From assembly GCA_002733805.1 (NCBI GenBank), contig NVXG01000005.1, forward strand, positions 37,054-101,053: 64,000 nt of DNA. The letters are read 5' to 3'. A program made the translations under genes and the position numbers. Origin of the DNA: Robiginitomaculum sp. (GTDB taxonomy: Bacteria; Pseudomonadota; Alphaproteobacteria; Caulobacterales; Maricaulaceae). Below the pieces are notes generated by a model, which saw only the letters and a program-made list of their open reading frames with translations, did not search any database and was not told the origin of the DNA. Below are positions 19,860-29,375 of this stretch, one piece after another (within the stretch, counting starts at the first letter, position 1; each line of letters opens with the position of its first letter).

Positions 19860-19893
19860 AAAGCGGGGTCTGAAAACAGATTTCGCTTTTTTT
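19860..19893 (+). terminator. Rho-independent terminator of ahcY
   Basis: AAAGCGGGGTCTG, a loop of AAAA and CAGATTTCGCTTT form a 13-bp stem in RNA (three G-U pairs), followed by a run of T. It begins 23 bp after the ahcY stop. Between it and the methyltransferase start at 20173 are about 280 bp of AT-rich DNA in which I see no gene. Confidence 0.85.
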
Positions 19894-20172
19894 GTTTCTC
19901 TGATTAAAATCAGTTATTGTAATCTCAATGAACGGTTGTTACAAAAGAACAATACGAGAACAACTTAGAAAGTAATATTCAATTGGTAAAATTCGACCGT
20001 TATGCTGAACCAAGGAAAACAATTGCCCAGGTTGAAAAAATGCTTGCGCCAAGTTTTTGAAATTGAGCTGATAGAAAGAAAATCGATGACACAACTAAGA
20101 ACTTCTTCGGCCACATTTCAAATACAACACCCTTGTGTCCACTTGATCACCCGATAAGACGGGAAGAATAAA

Positions 20173-21207
20173 ATGGTGAGATGTGTAAGTATCTTTTCTG
20201 GAGCAGGTGGCTTAGATATTGGAGCCATCCGAGCGGGTGTCAATATAAATGCTTGTATAGAGCATGATAGTGATGCTGTGAAAACATTGCGGCTAAATCA
20301 CACTCTTTTTTCTGGGGACATTCTTGAAGCCGACATTCAAGATATTGGATTTGATCAATGGCGTTCGGCTGATGAAACCATTTTGGTTGGAGGCCCACCC
20401 TGCCAACCTTTTTCAAAGAATGGATACTGGGTTAAGAACGATAATAGACTGATACAAAATGACCCTCGCAATATGCTTGGACAATATATTCGGGCGATAT
20501 TGGAGTTAAACCCAAATGGTTTTCTTTTTGAAAACGTGGAAAGTATTTTGCATCCAACGAATCTAGAAACATTTGAAAAATTTATCGATGAAGCCAAGGC
20601 GCTTGGCTATGCATGCACTGTTTTCAAAACAAACTCCGCCGATTTTGGCGTGCCCCAAAAGCGGAAACGGGTTTTTGTATTTGGTATTCGGGGTGGAAAA
20701 TCTTTGATACCATTGCCAATAGCAACACACTCTGACCCCACGAAAAAAAACTATGATGAGGCATTGTTACCGTACGTTGGAGTGAGCCGGTTTATTAAGA
20801 AATTTTCTGGCAAGAAATTTGCGGAACCGCAAGAAGATGCCAGCAATGGTACTTACTATAACGAACTTACGCATGTACCTGCGGGTAGAAATTATATGGC
20901 GCTTTCATCCTTGAAGAACTACGAAGGTCGTTCTTTCAGAGCGGGGGGGAGGTTCTGGAATTTTCTTTACAAACTGCACCCAGACCTTCCATCGATAACC
21001 ATCGCGGCACAACCTGGGCCATGGGTTGGCCCATTCCATTGGGATAGCAGAAGGCTGCGTGTTCCTGAAATAGCGGCAATTCAAATGTTTCCTGAAAACT
21101 ATAAATTTTTTGGTACACGACGCTCAATTCAAAAACAGATTGGCAATGCGGTTCCCTGTTTGCTAGGAGAAAAAATGGTCAAGCATTTAATGGAGCACCT
21201 AAAATGA
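20173..21207 (+). CDS. DNA (cytosine-5) methyltransferase
   Basis: Type II C5 methyltransferase, 344 residues. Motif I FSGAGGLDIGA, motif IV with the catalytic Cys GGPPCQPFSKNG (about 75), motif VI FENVES, motif VIII QKRKRVFVFG and motif X IGNAVPCLLGEKM are all in order, with a target-recognition segment at about 190-300. The stop overlaps the HNH gene start by four bases. AT-richer than ahcY and terC on either side, consistent with horizontal acquisition of the three-gene cassette. Confidence 0.95.
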   Translation: MVRCVSIFSGAGGLDIGAIRAGVNINACIEHDSDAVKTLRLNHTLFSGDILEADIQDIGFDQWRSADETILVGGPPCQPFSKNGYWVKNDNRLIQNDPRNMLGQYIRAILELNPNGFLFENVESILHPTNLETFEKFIDEAKALGYACTVFKTNSADFGVPQKRKRVFVFGIRGGKSLIPLPIATHSDPTKKNYDEALLPYVGVSRFIKKFSGKKFAEPQEDASNGTYYNELTHVPAGRNYMALSSLKNYEGRSFRAGGRFWNFLYKLHPDLPSITIAAQPGPWVGPFHWDSRRLRVPEIAAIQMFPENYKFFGTRRSIQKQIGNAVPCLLGEKMVKHLMEHLK

Positions 21208-22217
21208 CGCTAGACCGTTCTTTATTACATCACTTTGTACGCGATGCCTTAGGGGCTTATACTGAGAACTTCAGAGGCCCTGACCGGCAAAGCCCAATTA
21301 GTTTGACACTCAATGGAACGACTTACTCTCTTCATATTTCATATATTCACGACGCTCACCGCCAAAACCCTGATGAATATCGAATTCAAATAGATCGGCA
21401 TGAATTTGATATATTGGCCGAACGTCAAGAAGCAGGGCATAGAATTGCCTTCATGGGAGTGTTCGAAGGTGGAGGTGGGTTTGTTGGGTGGGAACCTCTA
21501 TACGCATTTTCGTTGACGGCAAAAAAACGTGTTTCACTTTATTGCCGCCTTTCGCAACTTGCTGCAATCGAAACGAACCAGAGTTCCGTATACGAATTCA
21601 AATCACAAAAACTTGGTAAGCGTACTGGTGCAATAGCATTGGCACCAAACATTCTCGGCTTTTATTTGGAAAATTTGGAAAGTTTTCACGACCTAACCTC
21701 CGAAGATGCCGTGAAAATGGTGCTAACCCAAAATGAGGCTGCCTATACTGAAAATACTTTTGGGGACCTTTATGAATTTGAAGTAACCGATGGAGATAAG
21801 CGTGAAAAATTCACCTACGAACGGAAAGCTTATCCACGTGACCCGCGCTTCAAAAAGTCGGTATTGGGAGCTTACGAAAAAAGGTGTTGCATCTGTGATC
21901 GTCAGCTTGGAATTGTGCAGGCAGCCCACATAATTCCGCATTCAGAAAAAAGCTGCCCCAACTCCGTCCAAAACGGGTTGGCATTGTGCATTGAACACCA
22001 CCGCTTATATGATGATGCGTTGCTGTTACCTGCGCCCAATCGAAAACTATTTTTTAACACCGAACGAGCAGAATATCTATGCCAAACTGGGCAGGGGAGA
22101 GGACTAGATGAAATTAAGGAGTTATCACGACGAGGCTACAGCATACCAGCAGAGGCGCGCTTCCAACCATTGGACGAATATCTCCAAAGAGGGCTCGACC
22201 TGCGCTTGGCAGGTTGA
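21204..22217 (+). CDS. HNH-type restriction endonuclease
   Basis: A 337-residue predicted nuclease. The C-terminal HNH motif is RCCICDRQLGIVQAAHIIPH (about 226-246) followed by NGLALCIEHHRLYDDALL, with two CxxC-like zinc pairs. The first about 200 residues are an unrecognised, mixed alpha/beta region, probably for target binding. Coupled to the C5 methyltransferase (ATGA overlap), which marks it as the cutting partner of a type II system. Its last 36 codons overlap the N6-adenine methyltransferase frame. Confidence 0.88.
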   Translation: MTLDRSLLHHFVRDALGAYTENFRGPDRQSPISLTLNGTTYSLHISYIHDAHRQNPDEYRIQIDRHEFDILAERQEAGHRIAFMGVFEGGGGFVGWEPLYAFSLTAKKRVSLYCRLSQLAAIETNQSSVYEFKSQKLGKRTGAIALAPNILGFYLENLESFHDLTSEDAVKMVLTQNEAAYTENTFGDLYEFEVTDGDKREKFTYERKAYPRDPRFKKSVLGAYEKRCCICDRQLGIVQAAHIIPHSEKSCPNSVQNGLALCIEHHRLYDDALLLPAPNRKLFFNTERAEYLCQTGQGRGLDEIKELSRRGYSIPAEARFQPLDEYLQRGLDLRLAG

Positions 22218-23592
22218 TTTAGAGGCTGTTTTACAGCTTTCAGAGGAAGCTGAAAAAGAGCTGTCCTACCTATCCAATTGTGGGTCTGAACTGGCGCGCA
22301 AACAAACTGGTTCTTATTACACACCGACTGACGTATCTGCATTTTTCTGGAACGAATTTTTCTCGTTAGGCGAAATCGACACATCACAAAAAGCAACCAG
22401 TTTTATTAAAAATCATGCCTTTATTGAACCGTCTGTTGGGGCCGGGGCTATTGTGTTTTCATTGCTTTTAAAGCTTGCAAAGCTTGGTGTTGATAAATCA
22501 GCTATTACCAATATTGACTTGACTCTCATTGATATAAACGAACAGGCGCTGTCTTTTGTGGAAAAGCAATTTGCTATCTTATCAAAGAGATGGGGAACCA
22601 GCTTTCCAAATTTGAAATTAGTGCGCTCTGATTTTCAAAAGATTCGTTTTAAGAAAATTGAACGCCCATACTTCTTCTTCGGAAACCCGCCGTTCGTAAC
22701 AAATAGGAAAGGTAAATCCAGATGGAATAATTTGTTCGCCGATTTTGTTGAAACTTCCCTTAAAAATATCAATGGAGTTGGCAGTTTACAATTTATCCTT
22801 CCTCTATCAGTGGCTTTTAGCCGGGATTATTCTGATTTGCGAAAATGCATGCTGGAGCATAACCGAAATATCTCACTATCTCACTTCGATAACATACCAG
22901 ACACGCTCTTCAAGTCTGGAAAACCGGAGCATACAAACTCAAACAAGGCTAACAGCCAAAGATGCTCAATTCTCACTGTGCGACCGGCTGATACGCTGCG
23001 TATACGGTCAACATCACTAATTCGTTGGTCAAAGTATGATCGTAAAGAAATATTATCTCAATCACCTCAATATCACGAAATATCATCCTACCGATTCAAC
23101 GATCAGTTTCCCCGCCCTGAAAATAGTTTAATTCTAAAATATATAACTCAGTCATTAGGTGGCATCCAGTTAAGTAGCCTTCTATCCAACAATGGAAAAT
23201 GCAAATTGTATGTGAGTGTGGTTGCTAGAAATTACATAGGGTTTCGTGAGGGTCATGTACCTAATTCTCACCAACTATGCTTTAGCAGTAAGCGGGACTT
23301 TTACCGCGCCCTTCTTATTCTAAGTTCCGATTTGTTCTTCGATTACTGGCGAACTATTGGCGATGGTTTCCATGTAACAAAAGGAAACATTCTTAATTTT
23401 CCTTTGCATGACCATTTAGATGAAGTTGTTTTTCCCAAGTTGACCACCACACAACGAATTTGGGCGGACCGAGATAAATATAGAAAAACAAAACTTAACT
23501 CTGGAAAAATAACGTCTTCTTATGATTTTTCGAAAAGGATGCCCTCCCTTATGAAGGAATATTGGTTTCTCAAGCAAGAAACAAAATGCTGA
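22108..23592 (+). CDS. N6-adenine DNA methyltransferase
   Basis: A 494-residue gamma-type N6-MTase. Seen are the QTGSYYTP box (about 66-74), motif I FIEPSVGAGAIVF (about 106) and catalytic motif IV FGNPPFVTN (about 192). A C-terminal region of about 250 residues probably recognises DNA. The ATG at 22108 has AGAGGA five bases upstream and there is no later ATG/GTG/TTG before the first conserved motif, so the 110-nt overlap with the HNH gene seems real. It could provide the second modification of an asymmetric site or act separately. Confidence 0.88.
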   Translation: MKLRSYHDEATAYQQRRASNHWTNISKEGSTCAWQVDLEAVLQLSEEAEKELSYLSNCGSELARKQTGSYYTPTDVSAFFWNEFFSLGEIDTSQKATSFIKNHAFIEPSVGAGAIVFSLLLKLAKLGVDKSAITNIDLTLIDINEQALSFVEKQFAILSKRWGTSFPNLKLVRSDFQKIRFKKIERPYFFFGNPPFVTNRKGKSRWNNLFADFVETSLKNINGVGSLQFILPLSVAFSRDYSDLRKCMLEHNRNISLSHFDNIPDTLFKSGKPEHTNSNKANSQRCSILTVRPADTLRIRSTSLIRWSKYDRKEILSQSPQYHEISSYRFNDQFPRPENSLILKYITQSLGGIQLSSLLSNNGKCKLYVSVVARNYIGFREGHVPNSHQLCFSSKRDFYRALLILSSDLFFDYWRTIGDGFHVTKGNILNFPLHDHLDEVVFPKLTTTQRIWADRDKYRKTKLNSGKITSSYDFSKRMPSLMKEYWFLKQETKC

Positions 23593-23741
23593 CCCAAGTA
23601 AGATCGTATAATTGAGATTGGTAACCATGATTTTAGTCGGGTAAGTTCCTGTTTTTTTTATCTACTATTCCCAAACCACTCGCCTTCAAACACCACGCTC
23701 TTGATCTCGATATCGCGCAAGCCAGTACAAATCGAAGCAAT

Positions 23742-24548
23742 TTATTTTTCATGATCAGCAATATCTGCTTCTTCGTGTGCATGTTGTTTCATCAGGTTCG
23801 CGCGGAATTTGCTTTGTACCACGTCGGTCATAATGATCACGGCTAGAATGAAGTAGAAGGTGGCTTTGCTCATGGCTTCAACCGGATGCCCGGCCAGTTT
23901 CACATGGGCCAGATGGCCGCCTTCGGTAATCAGCATGATCCCCACCACAAACAGAATGAATAGGCCCATCACCTCATACATCCGGTTGCGCTTCAAAAAC
24001 TCGGCCACATAGTCGGCGAGCAAAATCATCATGATGCCGCTGATGATTACCGCAATAGCCATAACCAGAAACACATCGGACAGAGCCATGGCTGACAAGA
24101 TACTATCGAATGAGAACACCAGATTCATGAGCACAATCCAGAACAGAACCCGGAACATGCTTTGTCCGCCACCTGCATCTGGACCATCAATGTCGTGCAC
24201 CGCCAACAAGTGCATGATTTCTTTCATGGCCGTGTAAATAATAAAGCCACCACCGACCAAGGTAATCGTCGAATGCACATTGAAACTGGCTTCGAATATG
24301 CCTTTGAAATGTGCCGAGAAAAACGGTTTTTGAAACAGCTCAACCGCTTGCATCACGACGAACAACAACACAATCCGAAACACAATGGCAATACCAATGC
24401 CAAGGCGGCGAACCAGCGCCTGTTTATCGGCTGGCGCTCGTTTGCTTTCAATGGAAATGTACAGCAGATTGTCAAAGCCAAGTACGGCCTGCAACAAGAC
24501 GAGCATGGCCAGCGTAAACAGATTTTCGACGGTAAATAGCGCTTCCAC
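23742..24548 (-). CDS. TerC-family integral membrane protein
   Basis: A 268-residue TerC/YkoY-like protein with about seven hydrophobic helices. Conserved acidic motifs lie in the membrane: VLGFDNLLYISI near the start and NLVFSFDSILSAMALS in the middle, the duplicated Asp-containing signature of the family. TerC proteins are associated with metal (Mn2+) export or tellurite resistance, but the substrate here is unknown. The in-frame sequence after its TAA stays open for 26 more codons and looks protein-like (see findings). Confidence 0.9.
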   Translation of the reverse strand: MEALFTVENLFTLAMLVLLQAVLGFDNLLYISIESKRAPADKQALVRRLGIGIAIVFRIVLLFVVMQAVELFQKPFFSAHFKGIFEASFNVHSTITLVGGGFIIYTAMKEIMHLLAVHDIDGPDAGGGQSMFRVLFWIVLMNLVFSFDSILSAMALSDVFLVMAIAVIISGIMMILLADYVAEFLKRNRMYEVMGLFILFVVGIMLITEGGHLAHVKLAGHPVEAMSKATFYFILAVIIMTDVVQSKFRANLMKQHAHEEADIADHEK

Positions 24549-24627
24549 AACAACCCCTTTTGTATTTTTGAAAGGCTAGTGTACGCGATTCCGAATTTGG
24601 CTCAATGGTGCTGGCTTCTGGATTGCC

Positions 24628-25386
24628 TCAAAACGGCAAGGCAACCGAAATTCCGGCATCTACCGTCAAATTGATCCCCGTGATGGCAGATGCATCATTG
24701 GAAGCCAGAAACAAACAGGCCTTGGCGATGTCATTTGGCTGCACCACCCGGCCCAGAGGTGCTGCCTTATTCCAGCGGGCCACGCCTTCCGGCCAGTCGT
24801 CTGCCAAGGTTTTGCGCCAGACCAGACCCGGCGACACGGTATTGACCCGAATGCCGTCCGGGCCAAATTCCCGGGCCATATTACGAGCCAGTGCCAACAT
24901 CCCGGCTTTGGCTGCGCTATAATGGTCGATTTGTTCTTGCGCGAGACTAGCGGCTATCGAGGCGATGTTGACAATAACCCCTGCGCTCTGGTTGGCCCGC
25001 CAAGCTTTGACCGCTTCGCGAGCGCACAAAAAGGCCGAGCGCAGATTGATGGCCTGTACGTCATCCCATTGTTTTGCTTCCATGGTGAGTAGTTCAGCCA
25101 TCGGGAAGGCGCCAGCATTGTTGATCAGGATATCGGGTAGGGTTCCGTCGTTGGCCATGCGGGCAAAGACTGCTTCGACTTCGGTTTCCTGCGCCACATC
25201 AAACCCGATGCAAATGGCCTCGCCGCCTGCTGTGACAATCTGCTTACGGACCTGTTCAGCGCTTTGCTGGTTGCGGCCATAGCCTAGCAACAAGTTTGCT
25301 CCGGCCTCGGCCATTTGGGTAGCGATTACCGCACCAATGCCGCCACTGGCTCCGGTAACCAATACAGTTTTGCCAATCAGCTTCAT
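24628..25386 (-). CDS. SDR-family oxidoreductase (3-oxoacyl-ACP-reductase-like)
   Basis: Classical short-chain dehydrogenase, 252 residues. The Rossmann motif TGASGGIGAV, NNAG (ILINNAGAF), catalytic Ser in VNIASIAAS and YSAAK (Tyr/Lys), and PG after (VSPGLVWRKT) are all present. The ORF track begins far upstream; the ATG at 25386 begins MKLIGKTVLVTG and overlaps the cupin stop by one base, so the two form an operon. The substrate is not predictable. Confidence 0.93.
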   Translation of the reverse strand: MKLIGKTVLVTGASGGIGAVIATQMAEAGANLLLGYGRNQQSAEQVRKQIVTAGGEAICIGFDVAQETEVEAVFARMANDGTLPDILINNAGAFPMAELLTMEAKQWDDVQAINLRSAFLCAREAVKAWRANQSAGVIVNIASIAASLAQEQIDHYSAAKAGMLALARNMAREFGPDGIRVNTVSPGLVWRKTLADDWPEGVARWNKAAPLGRVVQPNDIAKACLFLASNDASAITGINLTVDAGISVALPF

Positions 25387-25871
25387 CAAATTTCTCCGGT
25401 CAGGGTTTGGATCAGTTGTGCGTGATTCGGAAATTGCCTTTGCAAACCGGCCCGATCTGCCGGGCGATAATCTTGATCCATGTAACCCGGGGTCATGGTG
25501 GTGCCGAGCAGCGCAAACTCTCCGCCCTCCATCAGATGAGAGCCATGCCAGCAATTGGCTGGTACTTGCATTTGCACTTGTTGCCCTGCGCCAATATCTT
25601 GGCCCAGGATCAGTGTGCGACCTGATGTGCCCTTTTCAAGGATCAGCATCTCTACCGGATCACCCAGATAGAAATGATAGGTTTCGGCAATCGGTAACCA
25701 ATGCAGTTGTGAGCGCGGCTGGTCCGGAGTCAGCAAATAATAGATCACCGAATACGCAGCTCGACCGTTCGGATCGGTTGGCCCTTCATGAGTTCGCCGG
25801 AAATACCCGCCCTCGCCGGGCAGGGGGGCTAAGTCCAATAATCGGATCAAATCATCTGTCTTCATCAGCAA
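25386..25871 (-). CDS. Cupin (DUF985/Cupin_5) protein
   Basis: A 161-residue protein of the cupin_5 family. Seen are GGYFRRTHEG, SVIYYLL, WHGSHLMEGGEFALLGTTMTPG and a late acidic/aromatic patch, as in family members with a double-stranded beta-helix. The function of this family is not established. Coupled to the downstream SDR gene; divergent from the ThDP enzyme at 25933. Confidence 0.88.
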   Translation of the reverse strand: MLMKTDDLIRLLDLAPLPGEGGYFRRTHEGPTDPNGRAAYSVIYYLLTPDQPRSQLHWLPIAETYHFYLGDPVEMLILEKGTSGRTLILGQDIGAGQQVQMQVPANCWHGSHLMEGGEFALLGTTMTPGYMDQDYRPADRAGLQRQFPNHAQLIQTLTGEI

Positions 25872-25932
25872 ATACTACAGCTAGACCAAATGCTCACAAG
25901 ACCCTAGCATTACCAAAAATTGGGAGAATTGA

Positions 25933-27483
25933 ATGTTCGCAGCTGAAAGTCTGGTCAAAACCCTGTTGGCACAAGGTGTCGAGGTCTGTTTTACCAATCC
26001 GGGTACTTCTGAAATGCATATGGTAGCGGCGCTGGACCGCAATCCGGAGATGCAAGCCGTTTTGTGTTTGTTTGAGGGTGTCGCCACGGGCGCTTCGGAT
26101 GCCTACGCCCGAATGAGTGGCAAGCCAGCTTGTACCTTGCTGCATCTGGGTCCGGGTCTGGCCAATGGCTTGGCCAATTTGCACAATGCGCGCCGCGCTC
26201 ATGCCCCCGTGGTCAATATTGTCGGCGATCATGCCCGCGACCATTTGAAACTGGATGCACCGCTGACTTCGGACATTGAAGGCTTTTGCGCCCCGGTGTC
26301 GCGCTGGACCGGCCGGGTACCGGACCCTTCGCAGGTATCGACTATGGCGATTGAAGCCGTGTGCCAAGCCTATGGGCCAGAGCCGGGCGTGGCCAGCTTG
26401 ATCTTGCCAGCCGATTGTGCGTGGTCAGATCAGGAACCGGATATTCTGCCGAAAGCCGAATTTCCTACCCGTGAAGCCATTTCCGACAATTGGTTGGCCG
26501 AAACCGCAGCCAAGCTCAAAGGAGCAAAAAACCCGATCTTGTATCTGGGCGATCTGGCCTGTCAGGAAGCCGGTTTGTACGCCGCCGGGCGGATCGCCAA
26601 ATTACTGGATTGCCGGGTGATCATGGAAACCTTTGCCAGTCGTATTTCGCGTGGCAGCAACCGGTTTTCAGCAACCCGGCTGTCTTATTTTGGCGAAGCC
26701 GCACTTGAGGACATGAAGGATTGTGATCTGTTGGTGATTGCCGGGTCCAAGCCACCCGTTTCTTTCTTTGCCTATCCAAATGTTGATTCTGAGCTAACCC
26801 CGCCGGGAGCCGAAGTGGTTCTGTTGGGTGGTGTCAAAACCGATAGCGCAGCCGGTCTGACCCAATTGGCCGACCTGATGGAATGCCCGGCCAAGCCGGA
26901 TCTGGTCGAACGGGCTACGGCCCCTGAATTGGATCGGGATCAGCCGCTAAACCCTGGGTTTGTCGGCTTGTCCATGTTGCGCCATATGCCAGATGGCTCG
27001 GTTATTTGCGACGATGCAACCACTTCTGGATTAGCGGTGTTTCCATGGATCGAGAATGGCCCGGACCATGAGTGGCTCTGCCTGACCGGTGGTGCCATTG
27101 GTTCCGGCATGCCACAAGCGGTCGGCGCGGCGATGGCTTGTCCTGACCAACAAGTGTTCGCTCTGTGCGGCGATGGTGCGGCAGCTTATACCTGTCAGGC
27201 CATGTGGACCCAAGCTCGCGAGAAGCAAAACGTCATCAATGTGGTGTTTGCCAACCATTCTTATTTGATCCTGAACTTTGAACTGGATCGGGTTGGAGCC
27301 GGAACACCGGGACCGGCCGCGCAAGCCATGTTGGACCTTTCCAATCCTAAAATGGACTGGGTGGCGTTGGGTACTGGCTTTGGCGTGCCATCGGTTTTGA
27401 CCACAACAGCGGGTGAGTTTGACGATGCTCTGGTTCATGCCTTGGCGACACCGGGTCCACATTTAATTGTTGCAGAAATCTAA
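25933..27483 (+). CDS. Acetolactate-synthase-like ThDP-dependent enzyme
   Basis: A 516-residue ThDP enzyme with the three usual domains: N-terminal pyrimidine-binding (CFTNPGTSEMHMVAAL, catalytic Glu in LCLFEGVATGASDAYAR), central FAD/NAD-like and C-terminal PP-binding domain with ALCGDGAAAYTCQAMWTQ...NVVFAN (about 410-440). It resembles acetolactate-synthase-like/benzoylformate-decarboxylase-like proteins often annotated as IlvB but lacks an IlvN small-subunit gene beside it. The gene lies 18 bp before a GMC oxidoreductase, so the two probably share a catabolic step; the substrate is unknown. Confidence 0.88.
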   Translation: MFAAESLVKTLLAQGVEVCFTNPGTSEMHMVAALDRNPEMQAVLCLFEGVATGASDAYARMSGKPACTLLHLGPGLANGLANLHNARRAHAPVVNIVGDHARDHLKLDAPLTSDIEGFCAPVSRWTGRVPDPSQVSTMAIEAVCQAYGPEPGVASLILPADCAWSDQEPDILPKAEFPTREAISDNWLAETAAKLKGAKNPILYLGDLACQEAGLYAAGRIAKLLDCRVIMETFASRISRGSNRFSATRLSYFGEAALEDMKDCDLLVIAGSKPPVSFFAYPNVDSELTPPGAEVVLLGGVKTDSAAGLTQLADLMECPAKPDLVERATAPELDRDQPLNPGFVGLSMLRHMPDGSVICDDATTSGLAVFPWIENGPDHEWLCLTGGAIGSGMPQAVGAAMACPDQQVFALCGDGAAAYTCQAMWTQAREKQNVINVVFANHSYLILNFELDRVGAGTPGPAAQAMLDLSNPKMDWVALGTGFGVPSVLTTTAGEFDDALVHALATPGPHLIVAEI

Positions 27484-27501
27484 GAATACAAGGGGAAATT
27501 A

Positions 27502-29106
27502 ATGGCCAGTTCGGACATGGAATTTGACTATATTATTATTGGTGCCGGTTCAGCCGGGTGTGTATTGGCTAATCGGTTATCGGCTGATCCCAAAACCAAG
27601 GTTTTGCTGTTGGAGGCGGGTCCAAAAGACACTTCGCCGATGATCCATATGCCGGCCGGGTTTATGAAGTTGTTATCCGATGAGAAGAATAATTGGATGT
27701 TCGAAACCGAGCCGGAACCCAATTTGAACAACCGCCGCATTTTTCAACCGCGCGGTATGACCTTGGGCGGTTCGTCCTCGATCAATGGCATGTTGTGGAT
27801 ACGCTGCCAGCCCCGAGATTTTGATCTGTGGTCACAGGCCGGGAACAAGGGCTGGAGCTGGGAACAGGTCTTGCCATTGTACAAGGCCATGGAAGACCAT
27901 GAACAGGGTGCCAGCGCCTTACGTGGCACCGGTGGACCCATGGCGGTGACCGATTTTACTGAAACTGATTTTGTGTCCGATAGGATCATTGATGGTGTCG
28001 TGGCGCGCGGCGTGCCGCGCCATGCGGACCTGAACGAAGAAGATCAAGAAGGGGTGGGCTATTACCAAACCTCGATCAAGGACGGGAAACGCTTTAGCGC
28101 CGCACGGGGTTATTTGGACCCGGTGAAGTCCCGACCCAATTTAACCATTTTAACCATGGCCAAAGCCGGGAAATTGACCTTTGACGGCAAAAAATGCACT
28201 GGCTTGAACTTTACCCACGGTGGAAAAGCCAAAACGGCCACAGCCCGCCGCGAAGTGATCGTTTCGGGCGGTGCGTTTAACAGCCCGCACATTTTGCAAA
28301 TATCGGGTATTGGTCCGGCCAAAATCTTGAAAGACATCGGGGTTGAGGTCGTCCACGAATTGCCGGGGGTTGGTGAAAACCTGCAAGATCATCTAAGCTG
28401 CGCCGTGTCGTGCCGCCTGTCGCAGCGTATCGGTTATAACCACCGAGTGCAGGGTCTGCCTTTGATTTGGGAGATGGTTCGGTATCTCACCACCAAGAAA
28501 GGCGCGATGGCCATTGCACCGGCTCATATAGGCGCGTTTATCAAATCAAGACCTGAGCTGGAAACCCCGGACTTGCAATTTCATTTCCTGGGTGCGTCGC
28601 TGGAAATCGAAGGCATGAAGCCACGCAAATATCCCGGCATGTTAGGCGCGGTCTATCAGATGCGCCCGGAAAGCCGGGGTTGGGTGCGCGCATCTTCGGC
28701 CGATCCAAACGAAAAACCCAAGGTTTTCTGCAATTATATGGACAGTGACGAGGATATTCGCTCCACGGTTTATGGCTTGAAGTGGATGCGTGAAATGTTT
28801 GCCGGCCAGTCGTTTGACGACTTTCGGGCCGAAGAAGACCATCCGGGACCAGACGTGCAAACCGACGCTGATTGGGAAAGCTATCTGCGGGGTCATGGCT
28901 CGACGCTGTACCACCCGGTTGGCACTTGCAAAATGGGTCAGGACAAAATGGCCGTGGTCGATGATCGCTTAAAGGTGCATGGGCTGATCGGTTTGCGGGT
29001 GGTCGATGCCTCGATCATGCCCCGATTGACCTCGGGCAACACCAATGCGCCAACCTTGATGATTGCTGAAAAAGCTTCGCAAATGATCTTGGAAGACGCT
29101 GGTTAA
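27502..29106 (+). CDS. GMC-family FAD oxidoreductase (choline dehydrogenase-like)
   Basis: A 534-residue flavoprotein. Seen are the N-terminal FAD motif YIIIGAGSAGCVLANRLS and VLLLEAG, the GMC signature 1 region GGSSSINGMLW, signature 2 SGGAFNSPHILQISGIG, and the C-terminal active-site block LYHPVGTCKMG with VVDASIMPRLTSGNTNAPT. It oxidises an alcohol or amine-alcohol. BetA-like by sequence, but no betaine genes are nearby. Probably co-transcribed with the ThDP enzyme. Confidence 0.93.
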   Translation: MASSDMEFDYIIIGAGSAGCVLANRLSADPKTKVLLLEAGPKDTSPMIHMPAGFMKLLSDEKNNWMFETEPEPNLNNRRIFQPRGMTLGGSSSINGMLWIRCQPRDFDLWSQAGNKGWSWEQVLPLYKAMEDHEQGASALRGTGGPMAVTDFTETDFVSDRIIDGVVARGVPRHADLNEEDQEGVGYYQTSIKDGKRFSAARGYLDPVKSRPNLTILTMAKAGKLTFDGKKCTGLNFTHGGKAKTATARREVIVSGGAFNSPHILQISGIGPAKILKDIGVEVVHELPGVGENLQDHLSCAVSCRLSQRIGYNHRVQGLPLIWEMVRYLTTKKGAMAIAPAHIGAFIKSRPELETPDLQFHFLGASLEIEGMKPRKYPGMLGAVYQMRPESRGWVRASSADPNEKPKVFCNYMDSDEDIRSTVYGLKWMREMFAGQSFDDFRAEEDHPGPDVQTDADWESYLRGHGSTLYHPVGTCKMGQDKMAVVDDRLKVHGLIGLRVVDASIMPRLTSGNTNAPTLMIAEKASQMILEDAG

Positions 29107-29375
29107 CGGATCAGAATTGACGGTTTCAAAGAGCCGAAACCTGAGCCGATAAGCCGGGTTTCCAATCCAGTGTACGGGCGCGCCGGGGGCTGTGGACATT
29201 TGTCAGTTATCCCCCGGCTCCCATTGTGCATGTTTGTCGATGACTGTGATTTATCTGTCAGTTTTGTGTCGATGTCTGTGCCAGCAGTGCCAAGGACTGT
29301 CGATTGATTGTGCGGGCGGTCCGCTTTGTGACAATGCAAAATGACAATGCTCTGGGTAGGGGTTTGTACCGCGTG
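29107..29375. other. Gene-free convergent intergenic region with a GC hairpin
   Basis: This is the first part of the 464-bp gap between the convergent GMC and kinase genes. It contains GCCGGGGG (29182-29189) pairing with CCCCCGGC (29211-29218), a strong hairpin without a T-run that may stop transcription or fold in both mRNAs. Several TGT/GAC-rich short repeats follow. No ORF with coding character was seen. The palindromic element at 29376-29494 occupies the rest. Confidence 0.5.

Noticed and set aside
29130-29220. Minus-strand sequence AACCCGGCTTATCGGCTC resembling the 3' end of RNase P RNA
   Set aside because: The conserved 5' core (GAGGAAAGTCCGGGCTCC) is not found within 450 bp and the region is filled by repeats, so no rnpB is called.
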